From NCBI RefSeq assembly GCF_033115175.1, contig NC_084831.1, positions 8,900,540-8,964,539 on the forward strand: a stretch of 64,000 nucleotides of DNA, in the 5' to 3' direction. This document shows, piece after piece, positions 1 through 9,116 of the stretch. A model generated the notes under the pieces. That model was not told the origin of the DNA, ran no database searches, and was given only the letters and a program-made list of their open reading frames with translations. The position numbers and the translations under genes were made by a program. Origin of the DNA: Lepus europaeus (Eukaryota > Chordata > Mammalia > Lagomorpha > Leporidae). Numbering within the stretch: position 1 is the first letter of the stretch; every line of letters begins with the position of its first letter.

Positions 1-617
1 GGGTTCTGTGCTGTTGCTCATACCACACGCTACCTTGGGCACATTCCTCTGGGGAAGTAGAGACCCAGATAGGCAAAATGAGGAAATAGGCCACCTGTTT
101 CCCCAAGTCTCACTTAGATCCTGGAGTCATTTGATTCATTCTTTCGGTGCCTTAAGCTTAGCTTCATGGTCCAACATGGCTAGGCAACCTAGGGTTGTTA
201 CATTACTACAAATTTCACCTTGTGCTTTCCTGTTTAAATGAGGTGCCTGTCACACCTGTCATCTGTTGCAGGTTACCTGCTAACCTTTCTGCGGAAGTTC
301 ACCTCCTAACTACAGTGGCCCAACACTTTGAGATACTCAGTGACCACGCAATCTCATCCAGATGCCACCACGCCTTGCACCAAAACTCGGCCTGCCCCGC
401 CTTGGACTGACACGCCCTTCTTCCTGGGCTGGTAGACTTCCTCGTTCGGAAGCCTGGCCTCCATGGCTGTGCAGGACTATCCCATGTGACAGTTTTCAGT
501 GGAAGTCGTTGTTGGAGAACAACTCTCTGTGTTGTTACCGCTGTTGGCAAAGACATCCACCTGCTCCTTCGTCCCATGGCCATGCCCCTCACGGTAGCCA
601 GAGCAAAGCTGTGCCTG
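1..617. other. Upstream flank, no gene recognised
   Basis: No exon, RNA gene or recognisable repeat was found here. Short open frames on both strands lack similarity to any family I know and have no plausible splice context. Confidence 0.4.
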
Positions 618-625
618 TGGGTCAC

Positions 626-965
626 ACTTTTTTTTTTTTAAGATTTTTATTTATTTATGTAAGAGGTAGAGTTACAGACAGTGAGAGGGAGAGACAGAGA
701 GAGAGGTCTTCCATCCTCTGGTTCACTCCCTAGATGGCCACAATGGCTGGAGCTGAGCTGATCCGAAGCCAGGAGCCAGGAGCTTCTTCCTGGTCTCCCA
801 TGAGGGTGCAGGGGCCCAAGCACTTGGGCCATCCTCTATGCTTTCCCAGGCCACAGCAGAGAGCTGGATCGGAAGAGGGGCAGCCGGGACTAGAACCAGT
901 GCCCATATTGGATGCCAGCACCGCAGGCGGAGGATTAACCTTACTGTGCCATGGCGCCAGCCCCC
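626..965 (-). mobile_element. Lagomorph C-type SINE (CSINE), older subtype
   Basis: On the + strand it starts with a T-run and 'GATTTTTATTTATTTATG', then a purine-rich GAGA stretch, and ends with the inverted head 'GCCATGGCGCCAGCCCC' reversed in order. GTGGGTCA occurs on both sides (618-625 and 966-973) and fits a short target-site duplication. The internal frames at 647-993 are SINE artefacts. Confidence 0.85.
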
Positions 966-975
966 GTGGGTCATG

Positions 976-1105
976 CTTTTTTAAGTTCAACAACAGTTGG
1001 AAAGGCAGAGAGAAAGAGGTCTTTCATCTGCTGCTTCATCTCCACATGTGGGAAACCAGGATGGAGTTCCTGGCCCTGACTTCAGCCTGGCGCAGTCCTG
1101 GTCGC
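976..1105. mobile_element. Strand-switched CSINE fragment
   Basis: The left half reads as the inverted SINE tail (GGAAAGGCAGAGAGAAAG, then CATCTGCTG). After 'CCACATGTGGGA' the sequence continues as direct-strand SINE (ACCAGGATGGAG, CTTCAGCCTGG). The change falls at the palindrome of the consensus CCCACGTGGG. The copy is diverged, so the boundaries are approximate. Confidence 0.5.
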
Positions 1106-1579
1106 CCTGTGAGAGATAAACAAGGAGGTCGGTCGTTACTCCCTCTTCCTACATGGCCTGTGGAGCTGAAGGTCGCTCCTAAGGTACAGCAGCAGTTTCC
1201 TGCCCAAGGCTGAGGCTCACAGCCAGGGCCTGGGACCTAGGAGCCAGCTGCAGGGCTTTGTCGCTGCTCCAACGCCGTCTCTGCTGGCGCAGGCCTCTGG
1301 GGTCCCCCTGAACCCCACCAGTGTTTCTCCTTCCATCATCCTCTCAGGCAGCTGTGAGAAAAACCTGCAGCCAAAATCAGACCTGCAGAGCAGCCAGCTC
1401 GGGCAACTGACAGGCGCGGCTGGGTGTAAAGCTTCAGTTTGCTGAATACACTTGCTGGTTTTTTTTTTTTTTTTTTTCAGCCAGACTGTTAACAAAATTA
1501 GTTAACAAAATTAAAATAAAAAATAGCGACCAGATGTGAAAAAATTGCTGAGCATACAAAAATAAAACCATGAAAATTG

Positions 1580-1765
1580 AGGGGACTTCAAAAAGCTGGT
1601 GAGGAGTGGCGTAAAAAAAAAAAAAGTTCATTTTGGTGTAAAAATCCTGTTGAAATCCATGTATACCCAGGGTCTTCAAAAAGTTCATGGAAAATGAGTA
1701 TTACGAAAACTTTTGGCGTGGATTTTTGCACCAACATAAACCTATCTTTTGGCGCATTTCTGTGC
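1580..1765. repeat. Two inverted copies of a 'TTCAAAAAGTTCATGG' element
   Basis: The motif CTTCAAAAAG occurs near 1586 and again near 1673. The downstream motif (GTGGATTTTTGCACCAA-like) is direct in the second copy (about 1720-1740). In the first it appears inverted as TTTTGGTGTAAAAATCC (about 1632-1650). The pair looks like an old short element with a rearranged second copy. I associate the motif with small DNA-transposon-like repeats of mammals, but I do not assign a family. Confidence 0.4.
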
Positions 1766-1872
1766 ATTTAGAGCCTGCGTACGGAGCAACGGGGACCAGA
1801 GGGGAGACGGAGCTTGGGTCACTGCTGGGAAACTGCAGCTGGATAGAAACAGAACCTCCAGGAGCCAGCACG

Positions 1873-2132
1873 GGATTGGAGCGCCCATTGGAGTCTCGGC
1901 TGCTCCACTTCCCATCCAGCTCCCTACTAATGCGCCTGGGGAAGCAGCAGAGGACGGCCCAAGTGCCTGGGCCCCTGCCATCCAGGTAGGAGGCCTGGAT
2001 GGAGTCCTGGCTTCAGCCTGGCCCAGACCTGGCTGTTTTTGCCATTTGGAGAATGAACCAGCTGATGGAAGAGCTCTCTTTGTTTTCCTCTTTCTCTTTG
2101 ATGCTCCACCTTTTAAATAAATAAACAAATCC
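1873..2132 (+). mobile_element. CSINE, 5'-truncated, + orientation
   Basis: It contains 'CGGCTGCTCCACTTCCC', 'GCAGAGGACGGCCCAAG' and 'GAATGAACCAGCTGATGG', and ends in TTTTAAATAAATAAAC. The head with the A box is missing. Divergence is higher than in the AGGCTAATCC-type copies. Confidence 0.8.
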
Positions 2133-2429
2133 GAACAAAAAACCTTGTCTAACCATAAACAACCAGTTAAGACATCATTATGTGATAAAGAACTTCCCAA
2201 CAAGGTAACTGAACAATGTAATTTTATGACAGGAACTAACCAAATAACTCTTCCTATTGTCTCTGTAATTACTTGCCTCTGAAGATTGTCTTCAAAACAC
2301 TGCATCACATCCAGTCTGGTTTTCTCCAACTCATGACTTGCCTTATGTTCAAATTCTAGATTTCTCTCTTGCCAGCTGAAGGGCCTTAAGGAACAGAGGG
2401 CTGTGGAGGCTGACTTGGGTGACGTCTCT
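2133..2429. other. AT-rich spacer, nothing recognised
   Basis: Relatively AT-rich, with no SINE signature and no exon-like frame. It directly precedes the block that is duplicated at 11.48 kb. Confidence 0.3.
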
Positions 2430-2765
2430 CTCTCCAGCATCACCCTCCAGCCTCAGGGGCTTTCTGGCTGTCAAAGCTGCTCTCCAGCCCCGCCTCGGGT
2501 CACAGCCCCTGAGCTGATCCCGTCTGCAGCCCCTGCTCCCTGGGGTGGGGGTGGGGGGAGGGGTGGCATCAGCGGCCCCCTGTCCCTCCCTTGCCTGGAG
2601 GCTGGGTTGGGGTTGGGAGTCTCTGTTATCTCCTTTGTACTCTCTCCCCTTTCGCTTTCTAAACCTTGTCCAGATAAAGGCCTCCCAATGCTCCATGCCC
2701 ACCACCCAGAAACCCCACACGTGTTTATTTCAGCCTTGTCCGGGGCCATGCCAGGGCCCTGCTGC
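2430..2765 (+). repeat. Duplicated block, copy 1 (5' of the PRAME-family gene)
   Basis: Positions 2435-2602 are base-for-base identical to 11488-11655 (168 bases). Similarity continues with a few substitutions and two small gaps to about 2720 (11764 in the other copy), and weakly beyond. Both copies are in the same orientation. The block contains a G-rich segment (GGGGTGGGGGTGGGGGGAGG) but no SINE signature. It lies about 300 bases upstream of the putative promoter. It could be a segmental duplication unit or an unrecognised young repeat; near-identity over so long a run favours a recent event or gene conversion. Confidence 0.85.
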
Positions 2766-2879
2766 AGACACCCCCAAGGTCAATCATCTTAGGTTCCGTG
2801 ATTTTTATTTCAACCTCAGAAACAGGACTCCTCAGCCTCAGTAGAACCTGCTCAGTGCTTGTGGGCTGGACCAGCGACT

Positions 2880-3079
2880 TCCACCCCGCCCCTAATTCTT
2901 CCCGGTTCTGGTCTGAACAACTGACACAGTCAACCCAGAGAAAGTAGAGACCCAATCAGCTCCACTGGGCGGGGGTCAGGAGTTTAATCAGAGTCACTTC
3001 TGATTGGCTGTTGGCGATGGGAGGGGGCAAATGTGATTACAGAAACCAATAAAAGCCCCCTGGGGAGGGAAAGGCCAGA
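2880..3079 (+). promoter_or_regulatory. Putative promoter of the PRAME-family gene
   Basis: A compact cluster of promoter elements: a GC box (CCCCGCCCC near 2886), CCAATCAG near 2952, GGGCGGGG near 2968, an inverted CCAAT (GATTGGCT near 3002), CCAAT at 3046-3050, overlapping a TATA-like AATAAAAG at 3048-3055. A start site about 30 bases downstream (near 3080, around CAGACTCACAG) would be expected. A good donor follows at 3237. Linking it to the coding exons 3.4 kb downstream is inference. An LTR-derived promoter is an alternative, because a TATA/AATAAA of this kind is also common in LTRs. Confidence 0.5.
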
Positions 3080-3236
3080 CTCACAGCCTTGGATCCCAGA
3101 GTGGCAGCCTTCTCCCTCCAGAGCTCCGATGCCCTGCCAGCCTTCCTAGAGCCAGTGAGTCTCCGGCCTCCACGAGGAACCACACCAGGCCTCCCCTCAG
3201 CCTCCGGGGCGAGACAACACCAGACAGCACCAGACG
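3080..3236 (+). other. Candidate non-coding first exon (5' UTR) of the PRAME-family gene
   Basis: This begins at the start site predicted from the TATA-like box and ends at a consensus donor, GACG|GTATGT, with the intron starting at 3237. It would splice to the acceptor CTCTCCCCAG ending at 6442, leaving 22 bases of 5' UTR before the ATG at 6465. PRAME-family genes commonly have a non-coding first exon, so the arrangement is plausible. There is no transcript evidence here. Confidence 0.4.
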
Positions 3237-3428
3237 GTATGTAGAACCCTCTATCTTTTTCCTTTTCAAAGAGTTTTAAACTTGTGTTTGACTTTAACTT
3301 TTCTTGAAAATCCTCAAGAATTCTATTTATTTTCACATGTGTCAGAAATTTGGGGCCTAGGGATATGGAGAGTAGGACGTCCTATGGCATAGACAAGTTG
3401 CAATCATGTGATTTTACTTTAAAAAAAA

Positions 3429-3728
3429 ATTTTTTTTTTAAAGGCTTGTTCATTTATCTGAAAGGCAGGGTGACGAGAGGGAGAGACAAAGAAGCAGATC
3501 TTCCATCTGCTGGTTCACTTCCCAAATGGCCACAGCAACTGGGGCTGGGCCAGGCTGAAGCCAGGAGCCGGGAACTCTGCCCCAGGCTCCCACATGGGTG
3601 GCAGGGGCCAAAGCACTTGTGCCGTCTACCGCTGTTCTCCCAGGCTCACTCGCAGGGAGCTTGATGGGAGGCTGGGATGCCGGCATTGTAGGTGGCGGCC
3701 TGACCGGCTTCCTGACAACGCCAGCCCC
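3429..3728 (-). mobile_element. CSINE, - orientation
   Basis: A T-run with 'TCATTTATCTGAAAGGCAG' is followed by 'TCTGCTGGTTCACTTCCC' and 'GGCTGAAGCCAGGAGCC', and the copy ends with the inverted head ACAACGCCAGCCCC. It lies in the putative first intron of the PRAME-family gene. Confidence 0.8.
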
Positions 3729-3736
3729 TCCTTTTG

Positions 3737-4143
3737 ATTCTTAGACGTTGGTTGTGGCTAACTTGTGGTAAGCGGGCCCATGGACGGGGCAGTGTGCGCT
3801 GATTCAGTGGTGCACAGACCAGAGCAGGGTCGTTCGCATTTTTCTCCATTTATCTCTGCATGTGGAGATCTTTGGTTCTCAAACACAGGGTCGTTTGTTC
3901 TGAGCTAGAGGCGCCCCCACTGTGCTGTGGGACACCCCGACTTGCTCCGCTCTCTGCTGCCTCCCTCACCCCTCCCAGCCTCTGGTAATGGCTACAGTCA
4001 GAAGGACTCTTAAAGCTTCCACATACTAGAGAGAACATAGAATTTCTTTCTGTGTCTGGCTTATGTTACTTCCTAATGTCCTAGTTCTATCCATTTTGCT
4101 CCAAACAACAAGATTTCACTTTTTTTTTGGGGGGGGGGGCGGG
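3737..4143. mobile_element. Old L1 remnant, first piece
   Basis: From about 3990 the sequence matches the widespread mammalian L1 motif of the type 'TTTCTGTGTCTGGCTTAT', followed by 'GTTCTATCCATTTTGCT' and 'CAACAAGATTTCA'. It has no open frame. The remnant seems to continue at 4758-4965 and 5155-5250 between SINE insertions. Assignment is by recognition only. Confidence 0.5.
4129..4139 (+). repeat. Run of 11 G
   Basis: A pure G homopolymer next to a T-run at the end of the L1 piece. Its length is likely to vary between individuals or assemblies. Confidence 0.8.
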
Positions 4144-4757
4144 GAAGGATGATTTATTTATTTGAAAAGCAGAGTTAGAGGCCGGTGCCGTGGCTTAACA
4201 GGCTAATCCTCTGCCTTGCGGCGCCGGCACACAGGGTTCTAGTCCCGGTTGGGGCGCCGGATTCTGTCCCGGTTGCCCCTCTTCCAGGCCAGCTCTCTGC
4301 TATGGCCTGGGAAGGCAGTGGAGGATGGCCCAAATCCTTGGGCCCTGCACCCGCATGGGAGACCAAGAGAAGCACCTGGCTCCTGGCTTCGGATTAGCAC
4401 GATGTGCCGGCCGCAGCGGCCATTGGAGGGTGAACCAGAGGCAAAAAGGAAGACCTTTCTCTGTCTCTCTCTCTCACTGTCCACTCTGCCTGTCAAAAAA
4501 AAAAAAAAAAAAAAAAAAAGCAGAGTTAGAGCGCGAGATTTTCCATCCTCTGGTTCATTCCTCAGCTGGCCCTAATGACCAGGCTGAAGCCAGGAGCTTC
4601 ATCTGGGTCTCTCACGTGGGTGCGGGGGCCCAAACACTTGGGCTGCTTTCCCAGTCGCCTTAGCAGGGTGCTGGATCGGAAGTGGAGCAGCCTGGATTTG
4701 AACCGGAGCCTGTATGGGGGAGCCGGCACTGCAGGCGGTGGCTCTATGGCACTGCAG
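4144..4757 (-). mobile_element. Older CSINE (-) interrupted by a younger CSINE
   Basis: The 3' part is at 4144-4180 (GATTTATTTATTTGAAAAGC) and the rest resumes at 4532-4757 (ATCCTCTGGTTCATTCC, then TGAAGCCAGGAGC). The break is filled by a + strand young SINE at 4181-4515. The host copy lacks the last bases of its head. Confidence 0.85.
4181..4515 (+). mobile_element. Young CSINE (AGGCTAATCC subtype), full length, with TSD
   Basis: It has the head GCCGGTGCCGTGGCTTAAC, then AGGCTAATCC, B box GGTTCTAGTCC, the internal duplication GGGGCGCCGGATTCTGTCCC, and a TGTCAAAAA tail. A perfect 16-base target-site duplication, AAAAGCAGAGTTAGAG, flanks it (4165-4180 and 4516-4531). The target lies inside the older SINE. 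Confidence 0.92.
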
Positions 4758-5250
4758 TTACTTATCCATTCCTCTGCTGATATTGATGGCATGTCTGGAG
4801 TTCACTGCCCAGCCCCCACCAGGCCTGTCTTCAGCGAGTCTCCATTGGAAGATTAACTCCTTTTCAGAGATTTAAACGTTAAGACTATAGCTTTCTCCCG
4901 AAATCCTCAGGGATTCTTTCTCACCTGGGCTTTTTCCATATCTTGGCCTGGTAATTATTTCATTTTTGAAGCAGAGAGTTCCCACCCGCTGGGTTACTAC
5001 TCCCCCTGATGCCAGCAGCAGCCAAGCCAGAGTCAGAAGCCAGGGTCTTAATCTGGGGCTTCAGTGTGGGGGCAGACACCCAGCGACACGAGTTTCCCAT
5101 TAGCCGGACTAGAGCCCTCAAACTCCAAATGGGGTGTGGGTGTCTCAGGTGAGGTCTTTACTGCTATGCCGATTTTCTACCCATGGTTGATTTGCAGTTC
5201 TTTCCAAGAAATGTCAGTTCCCATCATTTACCCATTGAAAAATTTTAACA
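4758..5250. mobile_element. L1 remnant pieces with a degenerate CSINE
   Basis: The pieces near 4765-4965 (TTATCCATTCCTCTGCTGAT, CATATCTTGGCCTGG) and 5155-5250 (CCGATTTTCTACCCATGG) fit the same old L1 remnant as 3737-4143. Between them, about 4965-5150 resembles a very diverged inverted CSINE (GAAGCAGAGAG, AGAAGCCAGGGTC). Boundaries are uncertain. Confidence 0.4.
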
Positions 5251-5646
5251 CAGATTTTGTAATTTGAAAGACAGGAGTGAAGCGGGTGGGGCGGGTGGCA
5301 GTGGGGGAGATCTCCTATTGGCTAGTCTACTCCCGAAATGCCCACAACAGCCAGGGCCACACAAGAGAAACCAGGAGCCAGGCTTGGCAGGAACCCAGGT
5401 ATTTGACTCGTTACCTGTTGCTTCCCAGGCACAGAAACAGGAAGTTGTCAGGTGGAGGCACCCTGATGGGATAAGGGTGGCCCATGGGATAAGGGTGGCC
5501 CACGTGGAGGCTTAATCCGCCCACCTGGTCCCGCCCATTTTTAATCTGAGTTATCTGATTCTATGGTAAGTGGGGCAGCCAGACTTGAACGGCTACCCGT
5601 CTGGTATGTTGGCGTCCCAGCCTGCTGTGCCACGATGGTGCCCGCC
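5250..5646 (-). mobile_element. Degenerate CSINE, - orientation
   Basis: It begins with TAATTTGAAAGACAGGAGTG, has CCCACAACAGCCAGGGCC, and ends near TGCCACGATGGTGCCCGCC. It contains an internal tandem copy of GGGATAAGGGTGGCCCA (about 5466-5503). Highly diverged. Confidence 0.6.
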
Positions 5647-5838
5647 ACGGGTATTTTCTGAATTCCGTTTCTGAAGAGTAATTACATCCTTTGAAAGTGT
5701 CCTGTTAACTTGTTTCTTCATACTTCTCGCAGCCCAATGTTGATATTTGCTTGATAATAACAGCACTAGTTGTATGTTATTAAAACATTTAGCTTTTAAT
5801 TTCAAGTTTGAAAATAATTTAAATTTCCCAGGTAACTG

Positions 5839-6075
5839 CTGGGACTGCTGGTGCAGCAGGTTAAGCCACAGCTTGGGATGTCCATGTCCTCCCTCTGCTT
5901 CCAATGCCGGCTCCTGCTGACACACCTGGGGGCCAGCAGATGATGGCTATGACCCGCTTGGCCAGGGTGGAGCTCCTGGCTCCCGGCTTTGGCCTGGCTC
6001 AACGCCAGCTGTCATGGGCATTTGGGGAGTGAACCAGTCTCTTCCTGTCCATCACTCTGCCTTTCAAATGAACAG
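5839..6075 (+). mobile_element. Old CSINE, + orientation
   Basis: It has the head CTGGTGCAGCAGGTTAAGCC, the middle GGAGCTCCTGGCTCCCGG, GGGGAGTGAACCAGTC and the tail CTTTCAAATGAACAG. It ends about 370 bases before the acceptor of the first PRAME-family coding exon. Confidence 0.75.
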
Positions 6076-6464
6076 ATTAAAACTTTCATCTGAGTCTACT
6101 GACCCATGACGCGACCATTTCCATTGCTTTAGGGCCTTGAATGATGGTCAGGTGTGGGGATTTGCAGTCCAGTTCCCTGGGCCTCACTCTCAGTGGACCC
6201 AGAATTCAGTGGCACAGTGGTTGGGACGGAGGGGCCATCGTTCCCCTGATCCCCACTTCAGTGCTTGTGAGATACACCCAGTGTCGAATGGGCTGGCGTG
6301 TGACTTGTGGCCAGGAGGCACAGAGGAGACCTGGGGCGGGGTGGGGGGTGCTCAGGGGTCCCTCACAGCCCCTAGTGCCACCCGTTGGGCCCCAGCAGGC
6401 TGGGGTTGCCTGAGCGTCTCCTGACTGGATGCCTCTCCCCAGGGCTGTTCTCAGTGAGGACAGG

Positions 6465-6751
6465 ATGAGCACCAAGTCGCCGCCCACGCTCATGGATCTG
6501 GCACAAAAGAGCCTGCTGCAGAAGGAGACCCTGGCCATCCTAGCCCTGGAGCAGCTGCCCCGGCAGATGTTCCCGCCTCTCTTCGTGGACGCCTTCACCG
6601 CGAGACTCAAGGACACGCTGAAGGCCCTGGTGCGGGCCTGGCCCTTCGACACCCTCCCACTGGGGGCCCTGATGAAGGAGCCACAGCTGGAGATCCTGAA
6701 GGCCGTGCTGGACGGGCTGGACACGAGACCCACACGGAGGTCTGGCTCCAG
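6465..6751 (+). CDS. PRAME-family coding exon 1 (residues 1-95 plus two bases)
   Basis: Acceptor CTCTCCCCAG ends at 6442, so the exon probably starts at 6443 with a 22-base leader. Donor CTCCAG|GTGAGAG gives intron 6752-7124. It encodes the N-terminal cap and the region that in human PRAME holds the BC-box-like segment ([17 protein letters not shown]), which in PRAME contacts elongin. The ATG at 6429 is upstream of the acceptor and is probably intronic. Confidence 0.9.
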
Positions 6752-9116
6752 GTGAGAGTGACCCCGGAGTCCAGGGAAGAGACAGCTGGGGCCGGGGACA
6801 GCTGCAGGGTGGCCTCCGGGTACCAAGGAGGCAGCAAGAGAGGCCTTGACCCTGAGCTTCCTCCTGGGAGGGGCTGCCCAGGGCAGCTTAGGTTGGTCGC
6901 AGCGAATGAGAGCAGAGGGAACGCACACCTGGCTCTTCCCAGAGGTACTTCCAAGTACTAGAGAGCGGGGACCAGGCAGGAGCCCACGGGAAGCGGGGAG
7001 GAAGAAAAAGCAGGCATTACAAGAGACGGGAGGGCGGGGCAGCTGCTGTGCGGGGTGTGGGGTGCCCGGCTCGGAAGTTCGCTCTTTGCCCAGACCTGAG
7101 TCCTCCCTGTGTTTTCCACCGTAGGATGTGCAAACTGCAGACGCTGGATTTACGGATCATTCATGGGGACTTCTGGAGCGCCTGTGTCAGGGGCATGGAC
7201 TATGCCTGCTCTCCAGGCCCTCTGGGTAGGATGCAGCCGGTGCAGCACGGCCCAAGGCTGAGGGCCAGATCCGCTGTGAGGGTGATAGCAAACCTCTGCC
7301 TCACCGAGATAATGCCCAACGAGTTCCTGGCGCACCTGCTCCAGTGGGTGAAGAGGCGGCGGCACACGGTGCACCTGTGCTGTAACAAGCTGAAGATTGA
7401 AGCGACCTTCGTCTACAGCATCCACAGGGTCCTGGACGCTCTGGAGCTGGGCTGCATCCAGGAAGTGAATGTGCGCTCCCCCTGGCATCTCTCCACCTTG
7501 GCCAGGTTCGCTTTTTACCTGGGCCGGATGAGCAACCTGCAGAAGCTGTGTCTCTCCCACATCTGCGTATCCGACAGCTCCTCCGAGGAGCAGGAGGAGT
7601 ACATCTCCCATTTCATCTCTCAGTTTCTCAAGCTGCATCGGCTCCGCAGGCTCCATATGAGAGGTGTCAGCTTCCTGCAGGACCGCCTGGACCGGGTGCT
7701 CAGGTGAGGACGAGGGCGGGCCCTCTCTGCAGACCACAGGAAAGCCTCGGCCCCAGCAGAGTGAGTGAGCATCCACTGAGTGCCAGCCACCGGCCGTGGA
7801 CCCAGGCCACACAGTAGAATGTCAGTGCCTGATGCGTGGTCTCCCAGGAGCACTGAGCATAAGGGGGTAGGAGGGGACAGCATGGGGTGTATGTCCTAGG
7901 AAGGGAGCCAGCTCCTGGGGGTGTCTGATCCCAGGGTGTGTCTGGGAGTTCTCCTAGGACGCCCAAGATACTGGAAGGTAGGTAAGTGTGAGGAGTAAGT
8001 GCATCATATTTGCACACCTCAAAGTGTAAGCTGTGCACCTCTTCCCTGTGTAGCAGGGAGGGGCCTATGGCTAGGGCCCTGAGCTCCAGGTAGGGGTCAG
8101 TATCATGGGAGAGGTACCTGATTCAGGGCTGGAGAGCTGATAGCTGTGAAACGTGGTAGATGCTTTGCTGACCCAGGGGTGTGGGTGAGCCGTCTGGGGC
8201 TGGCAGCTACATTGCTACTGCTGGATCTTGCCGGGGTTTGACCCATATTCGTGTCTCCCCCTGGCTGGGTCTGGCCCAGTCGCGTGAGACTCTGCTCCTG
8301 CTCCACCCTTGACAAAAGGGAGCTGTAGAGGCTTCCCTGAGCTTGACCCAGTGGCCCAAGTGACCAAAGACTCAGCTTAAAGGGGGCTGACCTGCAGGAC
8401 CAGCATTCTGGGTGTCGGCGTGCTTGGATGTCAGAGGGGTCTTGGGCTTTGGGGCCGGGACCAGCGAGCTGTCTCCCACCCTGACACCATCCCCCAGGAC
8501 CACCTGTCCCAGCGCTAACACTTGGTCTGTCCTCAGGTGCCTGAGCGCCCCCTTGGAGGCTCTGTCCATAACCAACTGCGTCCTCTCAGAAGTGGATCTC
8601 CTGCATTTGTCCCAGTGCCCGTTCATCTTTGAGCTGAGACACCTGTACCTGAGCCGCGTCCCGCTGACCAGCCTCCGTCCCGAGTCCCTCCGAGTGCTGC
8701 TGGAGAACGTGGCGGCCACCCTGAAGACCCTGGACTTGCTGGACTGTGAGATCACCGACTCCCAGCTCAGTGCCCTCCTGCCTGCCCTGAGCCGCTGCTC
8801 CCAGCTCACCACCTTTTGTTTCTATGGGAACAGATTCTCCATGGAGATGATGGCGGGGCTGATGCGGCACACCGGCAACCTGAGCAATCTGAGGCAGGAG
8901 CATTACCCCGCTCCCCTGGAGAGCTATAACGCCCAGGGGACGGTTCAGCGGGCAAGGTTTATCCAGCTTTGCCAGGATCTGCTGGGGATCCTGAGAGAAA
9001 TTCGGGAGCCACAGGGGGTCGTGTTCAGGACCCTCCTCCCCTGCCGGAACTGTAACAAATGTATATTGTACGGCCTGGATACACCCCACCAATGCCAATG
9101 CCCTGTGCCTGCCTAA
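6465..9116 (+). CDS. PRAME family member, three coding exons, intact
   Basis: Spliced join 6465-6751, 7125-7703, 8537-9116; 481 codons plus TAA with no stop in frame. Introns are GT-AG and both are phase 2 (AG|G arginine codons at residues 96 and 289). This exon plan and the length (usual range about 470-510) match PRAME/PRAMEF genes. Diagnostic stretches: [13 protein letters not shown] and [14 protein letters not shown] near the N-terminus, [22 protein letters not shown] at the start of exon 2, [22 protein letters not shown], and [15 protein letters not shown] in the last exon. Known for the family: a horseshoe of irregular leucine-rich repeats; human PRAME is a substrate receptor of CUL2-elongin ubiquitin ligases through its N-terminal BC-box region and represses retinoic-acid-receptor signalling. 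Most paralogues are testis- or embryo-expressed. The ATG at 6465 has A at -3. I cannot tell which paralogue it is, so no symbol is given. Confidence 0.93.
7125..7703 (+). CDS. PRAME-family coding exon 2 (residues 96-288)
   Basis: 579 bases, the size typical of the second coding exon in PRAMEF genes. The acceptor is CCACCGTAG ending at 7124 and the donor is CTCAG|GTGAGG. Features: [57 protein letters not shown] and [15 protein letters not shown]. These are leucine-rich-repeat strands and helices. The acidic loop [15 protein letters not shown] corresponds to the acidic loop at this place in PRAME. Confidence 0.92.
8537..9116 (+). CDS. PRAME-family coding exon 3 (residues 289-481, stop)
   Basis: The acceptor GTCCTCAG ends at 8536. 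Repeats continue ([71 protein letters not shown]). Then come the family tail with YPAPLESY and a cysteine-rich end ([10 protein letters not shown] ... HQCQCPVPA). The PC-x-x-C pattern and a C-x-C close to the end match the PRAME C-terminus; the residues between them differ. TAA at 9114-9116. Confidence 0.92.

Noticed and set aside
2403-2792. Open frame in the duplicated block, with a similar frame at 11598-12224
   Set aside because: The frames are alike because the DNA is duplicated. Indels between the copies shift the frame, so there is no sign of coding constraint.
4181-4515. tRNA gene suggested by A- and B-box-like motifs (in this and other CSINEs)
   Set aside because: The motifs are part of the tRNA-derived SINE head. 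No intact cloverleaf follows, and the sequence continues into the SINE body.
7150-7812. 220-residue antisense frame over PRAME-family exon 2
   Set aside because: It is the shadow of the real exon on the opposite strand; the + strand frame has family similarity and splice sites.
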